Source: Carposina sasakii (taxonomy: Eukaryota; Arthropoda; Insecta; Lepidoptera; Carposinidae). Taken from it: a stretch of 64,000 nt of DNA. Both the position numbers and the translations under genes were made by a program. The DNA lies in NCBI GenBank assembly GCA_014607495.2, contig CP053159.1, forward strand, positions 8,067,501 to 8,131,500. The letters are read 5' to 3'. Shown piece by piece: positions 1 to 11,900 of this stretch (position 1 is its first letter; each line of letters opens with the position of its first letter). Under the pieces are notes generated by a model. That model saw only the letters and a program-made list of their open reading frames with translations. It did no database searches and was not told the DNA's origin.

Positions 1-30
1 GCAACAAAGATGACATTTTTGCCATTTTTT

Positions 31-350
31 AACCGACTTCAAAAAGAGAGGTTATCAATTCGGCTGTATGTTTTAATTTTTTAAATTTTTTTAAAATTTT
101 TATTTATTTTTTTATTTTTTATGTGTGTTACCTGAGAACTCCGTCATTTATGAACCGATTTCAATTTTTTTTTTATAGTTGGTCATGGTATTCCAGGTTG
201 GTCCCATATTCACCACACCAGGATCTGATGATGGGATCTTGGAGAAATCAAGGGCAATCCTCGAATATTGTAGGTACATGTAGTCTGTTTTTACACACTT
301 TTACTTTAGTAAGCTCGAGTTTTGGGAGGAAGTCGTTTTTTCGTTTTAAA
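31..350 (+). mobile_element. Internally deleted copy of AACCGACTTC element
   Basis: The left end begins with AACCGACTTC and the right end closes with GGGAGGAAGTCG, so the ends are inverted relatives. The first 260 bases match the head of the long copies at 48134 and 61056. The sequence then jumps straight to the last 50 bases of those copies, losing about 1.2 kb. The junction falls in a TTTTACT word present at both breakpoints in the long copies. I see this as a MITE-like deletion derivative. No coding capacity remains. Confidence 0.75.
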
Positions 351-360
351 AAAATTATTA

Positions 361-500
361 TTTTATAGATACTCGTAATGGTACGGAATCCGTCGTGCAC
401 GAGTCCGACTCTCACTTAGCAATTTTTTTACCCGACCGCGCTAGAAGGGTTATGTTTATCGAGTATATGTATGCAAGTTTGTATATATGTATACTATACA
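361..500. repeat. Dispersed lepidopteran repeat ends
   Basis: The stretch contains GGTACGGAATCCGTCGTG and CACGAGTCCGACTCTCACTT, the degenerate right end of a widespread lepidopteran repeat. It is followed by the start of another common repeat (ACCCGACCGCGCTAGAAGGG). A related left end in the opposite sense lies at 11822. This is recognition by memory of repeat families, not by alignment. Confidence 0.45.
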
Positions 501-1040
501 TATGTATTTCATTAACATGACTTAGAGCCTAAACCATGCCTAAACGGCCTGTCATATTTGAACTTGAGAAATGTTATTAGATTCGTGTTATATTAGTCGG
601 GTTTAAAATTTGCTCACTCGGGTTTTTCTCTCTAAGTAAATGATGCTATTCTATTATGGATTGATTTTATCACGGTGTAACTGACTCAATAACTTACACA
701 AGAAATTTCGCTCTTTAGTGCCCGATCAAGCTAAGTAGGTACCCTAGTTACCTATTAGGAAATATTGAGCCACTTCAATTTCAATAAAGGATATGAAGAG
801 CAGGACGACTCATGTAAAGCACTAAGCGAAATTAGGTCAAGTTGTGTAAAGCAAAATCACTTGAAATAATTTTCTCGGGAACCATGATTGCGGTTGCTAG
901 GGAGAAAAAAAAATGGTTATCATTGCAAAGTTATTGGTTCTACATTGTGCTACTTCAGTATTGTTATAGGTACACTTCTCTCTCTTATGTAGATAAGGTA
1001 AGGATGGAAGTCATTTAAAGCCTAGGTACCTACTTTCTTG
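501..1040. other. AT-rich stretch, nothing recognised
   Basis: No open frame, RNA gene or repeat that I recognise lies here. The base composition is like the surrounding intergenic DNA. Confidence 0.6.
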
Positions 1041-1345
1041 CGGTGATAGCCCGGTGGTTAAGACGTGCACCTTCGAAGCGGGAGGCGTAAGTTCGATCCA
1101 AGTCACGGGCCTGTACCAATGAATTTATTACATGTACAGATTTTAATGTTGCAAAATTGTCACTTAGCTCGTGCCTCGGAAAGCACGTAAAACCGTTGGT
1201 CCTGCGCCTGATCTCTCTCCGGCCGTGTCGGCTTTCCATCCCATCGGACTATGAGAGTAACGGAATAGAGAGTGCATCTGTGTTTGCGCACACACTTGTG
1301 CACTATAATATCTCCTGCGTACCTGGCCACCTTCTTTCTTATTAC
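1041..1345 (+). mobile_element. tRNA-derived SINE, family A, copy 1
   Basis: It opens with a tRNA-like head: GATAGCCCGGTGGTTAAGAC resembles an A box, and GTTCGATCC is a B-box core. A body follows that contains CGTTGGTCCTGCGCCTGATC and GACTATGAGAGT. The same head and body recur at 19581, and the head again at 63868, which shows that it is dispersed. Small frames inside it are not genes. Confidence 0.8.
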
Positions 1346-1399
1346 AGGATATCATATAAAAGTCAACATTTTACAAATGAGAAAAACATTGTGCCTTGA

Positions 1400-4066
1400 T
1401 TGTGATTGACTGAGGGCGGGCTAGCGACTGTCATTTTCTACGCTTCATGTGTATATTTTATTTAATAATTCCTAATAAACTTTCTATTTACATATTTTGT
1501 CCACTCCTAACAGGTTTGTAAATTTCCATGTCGCACAATTAAAAGTTTATGTTTTTTATTTCATTAGATTTTTAGTCCTATTGTGTAACGCACATCTACC
1601 TCCGATGTACCTATATTTCTTTTCCGGACTGGTTTGCTGGAAGAAATCTCTCCTAGAGTTCTTATTTTCTTCTATTTGTTTGTATACAAGACAGAATTTA
1701 CTGTCTTAATTTGCATATACGACTCGCATTCAAAAATAAATAATATTATATTGTGAACATTACTGAACCTTTGTAAATACATTATTCGAGTAATTCTTTT
1801 ATCAACTCGTCAACGAGCATAGGAATTTTCGTACCCAAATGTACTATGATTTATATATATTTTTAAATATATCATGATGAATTGAGAACCCTTTATAGGG
1901 TCAAAAGTGGCTCCAAATGGTTCGTGTATAACGGTGCTGCTCGCCAGTTCTGTTAGCTTGAACTTGGGCTCGGAAACGCTACTGCGTGTCTATATTTTTT
2001 GCTCCTAAAAACAAATTTGTTAATGCATAATGTAGGTTGCTCGATGATAAATATTATTATGTAAAACATAAATTATCGTCTGAGAGGACGGAATTAGGAG
2101 GTTCGTACCTATAGTTAAAACGAGTCTGTAATTTTATTCTATAATAAACAACTGCTAAAGTTATTTTCTAACAAAAATTATTACATCAACGAAAAACTCG
2201 GCTTCACAAATTGTATGAATATTCCGTCGGAATGTAATTGAATTAATCCATTTAATTCAATCTAAATGAACCAATTTCTTTAGAAACTAATAAAACGACC
2301 CCCAAAATTTGTAAGGGCCACTCCGCAGTTAATTGCGGAGTGGCCGATTGCTTATATTTTTATAGAACTGACTATACGATAACTTTAATAATTTTGGTAG
2401 GTATTATAAGAGTTTCATCTTGATGAAAAATAAGACGAGGAGGTCAAAGCATGTTTGACATTTTTGTTTTGGTGTAAGACCAACTTGGCATACTAAAATA
2501 ATAATTCAGCTGCTTCTACATCCTGGCTCCATTGGTTTTATTAAACCATTACTAACCCAGTTCGGGTAAAGGAAAATTTGAGGACAAAGGTGTAAAAGAA
2601 AATTGCTAACTGAATTTTACATAGTTGATTTATTCCTCGGACTTTTTTAAAATATAATTCATTCGACTAAGCGGATTATAATCGAGGCCTCTACGTGATT
2701 CTACTCTCGTAATACAGCGGGGGATGAGATCGAACGAATGGTGAGTTGGAATGGAACGAATGATTTGAACCGAATGAATCAGGTAGGCAAACAAGCTCGG
2801 CCTAACGAACCGGGCTCTCCATTACTTCGGGCTCGAGACGTGTTCGCATTTTACTTTGTGTGGAGAATGTACTTGCTGCAATCAGATTTTTAAACTGTCT
2901 AGGAGAAAATTATGTGGGAGTATCTTTTCTATCGTATCTATTTTAAATGTGTTTCCAAACTGTTATGTTCATACGCGGAAATGAGTTACAGGAAACGGGT
3001 AAATGTTAAATATAATGAGATTACTATTAGCTTTAGAAGTACAAAAAAACTGTAAGTAGCCTCATCTAGAAACATTATTTTGTAATATGAAGGTTATACC
3101 TTCCTACTAAAATTGACAGCTATTTTGTTAATTGCATTTAGTTAAGTATGAATGCAACCCCAAGTAAAATGCTGCAACTTTGTACGTCACAAGCTATTTA
3201 AAGTTAAAAAGACATTTTGTGGACAAAAACCGTGTCCTGCTTCGAGTTCCGCGCGAAAGTGCCTGTATTAATTAGTTCCTGGTACCGTGGGCGTTAAAAA
3301 GAATTCCCATTTTATACCCAGGACACTCTCTCATTAGCAGAAGTCACAAACATTCGCGTCACCATCATTATCTATGAATATGGTACTTACTTTGTATAAA
3401 TTCAATGTACCTATCTATTTGAAGATGTCCAATACCTTGAGTTCTTGTGGTGGAGTTAAATCAATGGATAAGCCATGGCGTAATCCTGGTTGTCTCAACA
3501 ACCTTCGCCGTTTTCTAATAATTTGCACAGATGATTTGTGTGTTTCATTTTAATTAACATCGACTTCCTTTCCGGCGTAGCTAAAATAATATCCCTACGT
3601 AAAACACAGGTCTTAAATAAAACACAATACACCAACAAAGCATCGCCATAAGGCACAAAGTATTTCTCAGAAACGTATACTGAGGTAAAAATACATTTTT
3701 TTTCACCTCTTTTCGCAATCCCTGTGTGAAGCTCGGAGACCCTATTAGCTTTCGAACCAGATTTATAATAATATTATACAGACGGGCAAAGCAAGTGAAT
3801 TGAATTTCATTTTTATGATCCGTAATCTCAGAAGATCCCTTGGTCCGCAGAATATAATTTACTAATTTATTTCTCTAACTTTATATTACTGGCGATGAAA
3901 ATATCAGTTGCTTTATTCCTTTTTTCACACTAATTTGTTTCTTTTTAATGTAAAAAGTATATGTACCTAATATACTTACTTTGTGTCTTGTCCTTGGGAT
4001 AGGATCAATCGAAGACCTTTCATTGCACCTTTGGATCAATAATAAGGTATATGCTATCTATCTACA
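1400..4066. other. Gene-free AT-rich region
   Basis: Only short AT-rich open frames are present, with no convincing codon pattern. A GC-richer patch at about 2690-2880 contains possible splice-donor words (GGTGAGT at 2740) but no partner exon that I can defend. The hairpin at 2316 is listed separately. Confidence 0.5.
2316..2345. repeat. Perfect 12-bp GC-rich hairpin
   Basis: GGCCACTCCGCA is followed after a six-base loop by its exact reverse complement. It is strikingly GC-rich for the surroundings. No U-tract or gene adjoins it, so I assign no function. Confidence 0.7.
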
Positions 4067-4235
4067 TGCAGGGTGTTTGTGACAGCCAGGCAAACATTGA
4101 TACCATGACTTCAGACCATGATTCTGAGGCGGAAAACTCTGAAAATTTTCGCAGGAAAATTCCAATTTTGGGAACACCTACAGCAGTATGTATCAATATG
4201 TATGCATCAATCAGCGCTACAAGTTACTTGTAGCA
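4067..4235 (+). repeat. Dispersed repeat, GCAGGGTGTTTGTGAC type
   Basis: It begins GCAGGGTGTTTGTGACAGCC and continues with GACTTCAGACCATGATTCTG, which I recall as a common lepidopteran repeat. Diverged parts recur at 30225-30640. The short open frame within it has no protein-like features. Confidence 0.5.
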
Positions 4236-4600
4236 TATGCTGAGCATAGGACTTTTTTGTCCACGTGCGCGACAGCATTTCACATACACATTTTCTTATG
4301 TCCTGTAAATATTCATATTTAATTTTCTCTATGTAATGTTGTGGTGCACTGTGTTATCGAATAAATTTATTTTATCTTTATCTTATCTTATGTATGTAAT
4401 CCTGAAATGTCACAACTGGTCGCAATATACCTAATGATAAACGTTCACCACTCGGCATAACATGAATAATTATTTACCTACTATTAAACCCAATTTACCA
4501 TATTAAGGTTCATCTAACTAATCAATTAATGAATCGTGTGTGCGTGCAAATTGCTATTAATTCTTAAGTGTAAGCTCTGGTCGCGGTTTATAAGATACTA

Positions 4601-4882
4601 GCGGACGCCCGCGACTCCGTCCGCGTGGACTACAGAAAAATGTCGAAATTATCCGGGATAAAAAGTATATATGTTAAGTGGGACCTGTGACAATATATTC
4701 CTGAAAACTGCATCGAAATCGGTTCAGCCGTTACTGAGACAAACAAACAGGCAAAAACTCCAAAAATCATCGTTTTAGGTTCTATTGCGTTGATAAAGGT
4801 CTCCTATAATATTTTTTCTCATATATCTTCCATGTACAGACAGCGATCGGTTACATTTTTATTATATGTATAGAATAGATAA
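4601..4882 (-). mobile_element. Helitron-like nonautonomous element, copy 1
   Basis: Read on the minus strand it starts near TCTATTCTATACATATAATA and ends with GCGGGCGTCCGCTAGT. Just before the end is a GC-rich segment (CCGCGACTCCGTCCGCG on the plus strand). A TC start, a CTAGT end and no target duplication are Helitron traits. Sister copies lie at 5333, 9868, 39588, 51305 and 55193. The class assignment is from memory and not tested. Confidence 0.55.
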
Positions 4883-5332
4883 GGAAGCGTTCGTATCTCA
4901 ATCACATTATCTGGTTCTGAACAAATTCCCAAGCCGGATTATGTTATTTTTATTTTTTAACAAATATAAGATACTGTTGATCCCAGACATTTTTTTAGCA
5001 AAGGTTGAATATGCTTTCTTCTCATATTCTGTCATCAAATGTGTTAACATCGCGATTGCCTAAGCTTTTTGTTTTTGACCTAGGGCTTCAATAAAATACG
5101 TCGGCAGCATCTCCTTCCCTGCATGTCTTATGAGACGACTAAAAACCGATGGGTGTTCTTTTCTCAAGCGATGAGCTAGATCTAGTTGCTGTAGCCACTG
5201 ATCATTTACATCAATATGAAACGTGGCTTATGATCTCCTTTCTGATCCTGCGAACACAGCCGTGTGTGTATAAGAATATGTAGATGCAAGTAAAATGATG
5301 AGCTCATGGAGAAGGTATACGACATTACATCT

Positions 5333-5530
5333 TCTATCTATACATATAATAAAATTGTAACGGATCAATGTTTGTGCATGCTAATCTCAGAAACGGCTTG
5401 ACCAATTTCGATGCAGTTTTCAGGAATACTTTTTATCCTGGGAAAACGTTTTTATCCCGGATATCGAACCGGAATCGACATGTTGTTTTTTCTACAGTCC
5501 ACGCGGACAGAGTCGCGGGCGTCCACTAGT
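5333..5530 (+). mobile_element. Helitron-like nonautonomous element, copy 2
   Basis: It begins TCTATCTATACATATAATAA, close to the start of the inverted sister at 4601-4882. It ends CCACGCGGACAGAGTCGCGG followed by GCGTCCACTAGT. The two copies form an inverted pair 450 bases apart. Confidence 0.6.
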
Positions 5531-8500
5531 ATTAAGTAAGTATCTTATAAATATTACCGCATCAGTGGACAATGTCAGGCATATTTTATAGAAATGCATC
5601 ATCATATCACTAAGTCGCCTACTTTCGTCAAATTAAAAAAGCCATTAGGTATGTAATATGTAGTTTATTTGGTTACTTATTGAATATAAAGAATGTGGCA
5701 GTTCCTGAGAATAATATTCATACCAATATTGATTTTTAAATCACGAAACCAGTCAGTATCTAGACGGCGATAGCTATCGGTACATTGCCATTGCATTTCT
5801 GCATATAAATAAGAAAAGTTAAGACAACTATATGTCTCTTTGTCTGAACTGTTGTTTACTGAAACAACCTCGATATATATTCAGTCTGCAGCCGAACCGC
5901 GATTTATTCGTAAACTCGTTATTTTTGTGAACCTTTTACGACGTAGATTTGGTAAACCTACAACGAAACCTGTCTCACCAGCTTATATTGTATTTTATGT
6001 AAACGTATGTAACATTTCCATTGCATATATAGGGTGGTATTTCCAAAATTAGTAATTTTGACACGAAACAACTTTTACTAAGGGACTGGGAGCAATTTTT
6101 GAGCCGAAAGGCAACCACTAACGAGCCGTTAACGAAACGCGGCGCGAAACAATTAAAACTTACCGCTTGAGTAATAAGGTATATTTTAGCACACATCGGT
6201 CGCGAGTATGACAGAATTAAAACAAATAAACAAATAGTCTCGTGCTAAAATGTGTCTAATTCTATTATCTAATGTCTAATTACGTCACCATAAAGTAATT
6301 ATTGCTTTGTTCTGAGCGCCTTAAAAAAGGCACGATTATTTAACATGATCAAGGGGTCAGAAGTTTACAATACTTTTAAGTTGGATGATCTTATCTGAAG
6401 TTTCTAAAAATAACTACCAAGCTGATAAACTTTGGCTCTTTTTTAATAAACTTACAGTGAAAGCATAGTGTAAGTAAATGATAGATAAATACCAATCTAA
6501 GGTGGTATCGAAAATGTTAGTTTACCTGAAACTAAATTCTTTAGATTAGATTAGATAAGATTAATTCTTGTGTTAACTCTATAAATTTTCTGTCAGATAT
6601 TAGTATTAGCACATCTGCCTAGCACTAAAATATTTAATTAGTTAATAATAATAACAAAAGCTTTTGAAAAATGGTCCACAGTCTTTCCATGAATGAATAT
6701 ACCTTTATAAGTTCGTAGTAGTTCTAGCGTAGTAGCGTAATGTTTCGTAGCATGTGCTACGAAATACTACGGGTAGAGTCCGCGTGGTAGCCGACTGCAT
6801 GATTGCATGCATGTAGAAGAGACGTCTACCACCACGGCACATTCACCAATTATCAGATTCAGGGCTCTTGAGATTCTACCCAAAAGTGCTTTCTAATCAG
6901 CTGTTCAAATATCCGCCATTTTGTCTTCCAGATAATTGATATTTATACGAGTAGGTACCGAGGACTCAACATGTTTTAATTCTTTCCATATAGCTACTAG
7001 AGTCCATCATTCATCATTGTTCATACAAACTCTGAATCAAATCAAGCAACATGAAATTCCAATCAGCAATACAGACACGTAATAAATATGAATTACGCAG
7101 TGTCCACGGTCGGGATTTATTCGCCATACGCCAATACATTACTGTGGCGTTCACAACAATGAAAGATGGAGGTAGCAGCAGTGCAGTGCAGCCTTTTGTT
7201 ACTCGCTTTGAAGAGGGCTCACGGCAGAATCCCGCTTTTATTGCCCTCCCGGTGCAATATGAAAGTTATGTCACGGTTTAATACTTTTTATATCTGGCGT
7301 TTAATGAGAAGCGAATCGTCTGCGAACTATTTAAACTTTCGTGAATAGTACTCGTAGGTACGTTTATGTATCAAGGCTCGTACATTGCAATGTTCAACTC
7401 AGTGACCGCCGCCGCAGTTCGTGCTTGGGCTAAAAATAATATGATTAATCTTTCTCAGAGTTTATATAGAATATATTTTTAATTTGAGGATTACACTAAC
7501 ACATACAAAGATACAATATCAACAATGAACAAAGACAAACAGGGTAGAAACATAGAAAACTTAGATTTAAAAAGTTGTACAACAAAAAATCCAAAAGAGG
7601 CGTGCACCCATCTGGATAAGGTTGGTTTGATATGGTTTTATACGAAATAACTATTATTTTTGTCTATGAACATCGCGAAGAATAAGATAATCATAGAGTT
7701 CAGCATGAACGGATATCGTGTTGAAAAACATGGATAGTAGGTAAGTAAACAGTTTTTAGTTTTGAGAGATAACCAGAATTGAAAATAGCGAGCGTTATCA
7801 ACAAAATGATCATTTTAATACAAATAAATATGTTATTTATACAATTTTCCTCACTAAAGAAAAGTGCTAGAAAGTTACAAACTGGCTGCGACATTCAAAT
7901 ACTCGTATTGCATCAAATATTCATTCGCAACTCTAAAGTAATGTTAATTGAAGAAAACAGCGTGAGTTATGTTTTTGTAAATTTGTAGAGAAAACTTTGT
8001 TTTAATTAAATCGTGCATAAACTTTTAGTGCAAAAGCCCAGCTACCGTGCAAGTTTCTTCATTCCGTGCTGAAGTAGATGAATTATGATAATATTTACAT
8101 TGTTCTGTATTGTAGGCGATTATATTTAAAGGATTTGTCCGGTAGCCTTTTGTGTTTCGCCTCTACTTATCTTTAGGATGAAGTAGATGTTTAAGTGTCT
8201 ACAATATACTCGTACTTAAGTATTAAACTCAGGTAGGTTTACTATGAATCTTGCAGTAGCTGCATTACGATCACGAAAATTATACAATTATCACGTTGCG
8301 ATGAAAAATTCCTTCGCGACTGCTATTGCCTATTATAAATTTTGAAAGAGATATATTGTACAATTTTTGCTTTCGCATTGATCTTGCAAGATACGTAATG
8401 TGTGAAAATTCTCTCTAGTGGGGTGACTGGTAGAATTATGTAGGTACCTTAAATACTATTTAAGGTACATAATGCTACATAAGGTATTTAATAAATACCT

Positions 8501-8562
8501 TTAAACTTAAATTCTTTAAATAAGCCTAATAATAAATATAAAGGGCATTTTTTGTGTGCGTA
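5531..8562. other. Gene-free region with one doubtful small frame
   Basis: The region is mostly AT-rich and anonymous. At 6740-6780 is a GTAGCATGTGCTACGAAATA block, related to similar words at 36480 and 47398, so it is probably a decayed repeat. A 76-codon frame at 7051-7281 is entered separately. Confidence 0.5.
7051..7281 (+). other. Doubtful 76-codon open frame
   Basis: This frame starts with ATG, is richer in GC than its flanks and lacks low-complexity runs. It has no signal peptide, membrane segment or motif that I recognise, and no splice context or promoter that I can support. A second overlapping frame of 60 codons is as long, which argues against real coding. Most likely it is a chance frame. 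Confidence 0.12.
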
Positions 8563-9207
8563 TATACCCTATCCTATATTAAATAAAGTTAGTTTATACC
8601 AAAAAATAGCTGGAAAACGTGGAAAACAATAAAAAAATTGTTTGCATGAATTTTAATTGATTTGGTCGCACGCAAAGTATGGTCTTTGCGTTGGTGTTGT
8701 GATAAGATTTTTTACGAGCAAAATGTTTGTTACACGCGTCTACGTGTTATTTGTACGAAAAAAATAATCTGATAACCGCCTGTTTTCACGCTTCAATGCG
8801 AAAGTGTGGCGCCTCCATGGTGCGCAGAGTAGGGCCAGCTCTAACGATCTTGGCGATGATTGCCGACAGGCTGGATTGCCTCTATATGCGGCATTGCTGT
8901 AACAAGGGCTATTGACCTTGTGCTGTTAGTATTAATTTAAATTGTGTCTTACTAACATTGATCTTAAGAGGTGTTTTTTCTTAATGTACTTACTAACAAA
9001 TGGATTGTAATATGTATTTCCGAAAATAAATTAAATTATTATTATTACTATTATAATTCAACATAAGACCTTAGTATCTTGGAAATCAGACAACTTCCCT
9101 AGTTACCAGGTATGGATGCCTCTATAGAGAATTATGCCCATGATGATGAGTAGAATGCGTAGTATGTATTCGGAAACGGTGATGACAAAAAATCACCTTG
9201 TAGGCAT
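8563..9207 (-). mobile_element. Degenerate copy of the CAGGGTG element with nested insert
   Basis: Segments at 8563-8735 and 9060-9207 match, in order, the two halves of the reverse-oriented element at 58303-58692. Shared words include TACACGCGTCTACGTG and CTTAGTATCTTGGAAATCAG. The middle, about 8760-9055, is foreign: a GC-richer stretch ending in an AATAAATTAAATTATT tail with TTA repeats, like a retroposed fragment. The short open frame across the insert at 8727-8915 is not supported as a gene. Confidence 0.6.
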
Positions 9208-9865
9208 AGCAAAAAATATTTTTCTATCCTTAATCACAAAAAATGTATCGTACGCCCTAATTACCAATTGTGCACAAAAAATCCTCTAATCATTTCGATG
9301 AAATTTTCAACACGTGCGCTTAAGATTTAGTAAGGTGTAGATTTTATATTCTCATTATTCTCGAAAAATTCACAGAATCTGTAATTGGATTATGTCAGTA
9401 AAACATCATGACAATTTAATTATATATTTCGAAGAAAATATACATTTCAAGAGTCGATACTGATACTATTACCAGGGTCACAAAAGCGAACCCTACTTCA
9501 ACTAATCCGCCATTCTCCTACAAACACGTTGTAAGATAATCAGGGAACAGGTGTCAAACAATCCTTTTATTTGTCCCGACTACTGCGACCGCACTCTACT
9601 ACCGCCGCCGTAAAAACTTACCACTTCATCGAATGGGTTCTATCCACTAGCTTAGATGGTAGCAAACGGTTTAGACTAAGAGTCAGTGTTGACATAGGTT
9701 ACTTATTTATTTACTGGTACTGGTTACATTATTATCAAGTCTTGATAGTAGTAGACATTTGAATAACTGGATATAAAAATCAATTTCCTTCCATATGGAT
9801 CAAAACTCAAGCTTACTATGTTTAATTATACTAACTGGCTCTATCATATGAGCCTTGTTTTTATT
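9208..9865. other. AT-rich stretch, nothing recognised
   Basis: No open frame with protein-like composition and no repeat that I can name is present. Confidence 0.5.
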
Positions 9866-9867
9866 GA

Positions 9868-10010
9868 CTAGTGGCCCGCCCTCGCGTCGCTTTGGTACAT
9901 ATCCTCTTAAAATTTGAAATTTACGTTAGTCCCGTTCCCGCGGAAATTTTGGAAAATACGTTCTTTTTGCTTCCTCGCACCCCCTAATGAACCGTTTCAT
10001 CGTGGGCTTA
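9868..10010 (-). mobile_element. Helitron-like fragment
   Basis: On the plus strand it opens with GACTAGTGGCCCGCCCTCGC, which is the CTAGT-type end of the family read in reverse. The remainder is diverged and appears truncated. Confidence 0.45.
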
Positions 10011-10746
10011 TGTAATTTGTTTTTGCAATTTTATTTTAATTTTGACTAATTTTACACTCGTTTTTGAGGATTTACCGACGTTTCCATTCATTATTTTATT
10101 ATCCATCATAAATTCAGAAATCATTAGCACTAAAGACAATGGCTGTATGAGCATAGTTCCCAATGCCTTTCCAATCAAACATAAAAACCAATAAAAAAAC
10201 AATTTTTTTAAAATCTGTGTACGTCATAAAATAATAAATTCCCCAGAACCCGCGATCACGCACAATTTTGAAGCACCTTTTAGTGGGTCAAATTGATCTA
10301 CATACTTGATTTTTATTTCTCCCCTTTATTCACCCTATTCTTAGGCATATGGGTAATTTTTACAACCTATTTACTGTATTAAAACTCTAAAAAGTAATAA
10401 TACTTCTCGATTTGGCAACAATTGGCATATTAGAAGAGCGGAAGGCAACTAAATATAGAACTGCCCCATTAAATCAGTGTATTTGACAAATTATTCCATA
10501 CATTTATTGTTAATTTCATTGTATCTAATAACACTCACTGTTACTATCTAGCTACGTTATTAAAATAAAACTGAAAACACGACAAGGTTCCTAAAAATAA
10601 ACTGACATTATAGCAGATCGTAACTTCAATAGTGAATAGCGTTCCAATTTATGATGTGATGATTCTCAAATAAAAACTAAGTTCAAAAGATTCGTGTACA
10701 AAATTATTACAGCGCGAAATGTCAAGCCGTAAGCTGTACGAAAGAC

Positions 10747-11095
10747 TATATAAAAAAGTTCAATTGCTCTCAATCTACGGCTTGCACAGAGTATCATGAA
10801 TCGGAATCGTTCGGTTCCATTTCGGCCGCATTCGGGACTTGTCGTGCTTTTCGCGGGAGGAAAACCAGTCAACGAAAAGTCAGATCGACGGCATAACGCG
10901 TTCTGCTGTTTTTCCTACGAGCTTGTGTTTCGTGCGTAAACTCTTGATTCGTGTGTCCAGTGATTTTAAACTTGGGAGTAGGGTCAACAAAGAAAGAGAG
11001 AGTTTTATGTGAATGTTTATGTGTGTACAATGTAGCGGACTATGTAAAATCTGCGTGGGATAATGTTAGTCCTTGCTGAAAATATTGAAGTCAAG
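10747..11095 (+). promoter_or_regulatory. Putative promoter and first exon of an unseen gene
   Basis: A TATATAAAA box lies at 10747-10755. It is followed by about 300 bases unusually rich in CpG for this window, ending at a strong splice donor (TCAAG|GTAAGAG, exon end 11095). The last ATG before the donor, at 11063, would give eleven codons in phase 0 (M-L-V-L-A-E-N-I-E-V-K). A 47-codon ATG frame at 10796-10939 lies upstream in the same exon and would be a uORF. The next exon was not found in the window, so the gene and its product remain unknown. The TATA, CpG and donor arrangement is what I see; that it is a transcribed exon is inference. Confidence 0.35.
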
Positions 11096-11443
11096 GTAAG
11101 AGAAACGTGTGTTAATAAAGTTGTTTTGATACCTAATTAGTGTTTATTCGAGCGATATAGAAATTTCGAAGACTATATTAAGTATTACATGTATAACACG
11201 TTATGTTTTGCTAATTTTATTAATTATAATTTAAAACGCTAAAAATAATAACAGTGGACACTTCGGGTACTTCATACGTAATCCTTTTTACACGCTATGG
11301 TAAATTTTTTTATCAAGTTTAAGTCGTTGTTTAGGACTTTATAATCCATTTGGTTCCAGAGGATGATCCTTTTAGGAACTGTCTTAACGTATGGGCTTAA
11401 TTCAATGAGATTTTGTATGTAGGTAGAATATGGATAAGTATTA
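11096..11443. other. AT-rich stretch after the putative first exon
   Basis: Nothing is recognised here. If the exon ending at 11095 is real, this is the start of its intron. Confidence 0.4.
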
Positions 11444-11590
11444 TACAGGGCGTAACAAAAGGGGTATGTTAAGCCCCCCAAAAAAAAGGAACCCACCCAC
11501 AAAATTTCAGACTCGAAATCGCATCTCAAATTTTGGAAATTGGTTCTCCATAGTGGGATATTTACATAGCCTTTCGCTTAACATACCTAA
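11444..11590. mobile_element. Truncated palindromic MITE, family P
   Basis: It starts TACAGGGCGTAACAAAAGGG and ends TTCGCTTAACATACC, matching the palindromic elements at 39134, 54869 and 57801. Most of the central part is lost and the right terminus is missing. The word TTTCAGACTCGAAATC, typical of the family, is retained. Confidence 0.65.
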
Positions 11591-11821
11591 TTATAATATG
11601 TGGCATTGAATCATGTATATATTATAAGAACTTAAGTAACTCTGGTAATGAAATTTGGTACACAGGTAGTCAAGAGCCCGAGAAAATAGGTACATGGGCT
11701 TTTTATACCGGAAATATATTTTTTCTCCGTGAAATTTCAAAATATAATGATGATACTATATAACTTAATTTGCACTTGCCTTTTCTTCTAAATAAACTAA
11801 ATAACATTTTCAATCACATTT

Positions 11822-11900
11822 TAAACCGGTCAAGTGCGAGTCGGACTCGAAAATGGCAATAAACCACTTCATTGTATGGGAGGCCTTTAGATGATATACG
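11822..11900 (+). repeat. Dispersed lepidopteran repeat left end
   Basis: AAACCGGTCAAGTGCGAGTC followed by GGACTCG is the start of a very common lepidopteran repeat. Its opposite end appears at 370-410. It is a short, truncated copy. Confidence 0.5.

Noticed and set aside
1030..1399. Overlapping small frames on both strands
   Set aside because: They lie in a SINE that recurs at 19581.
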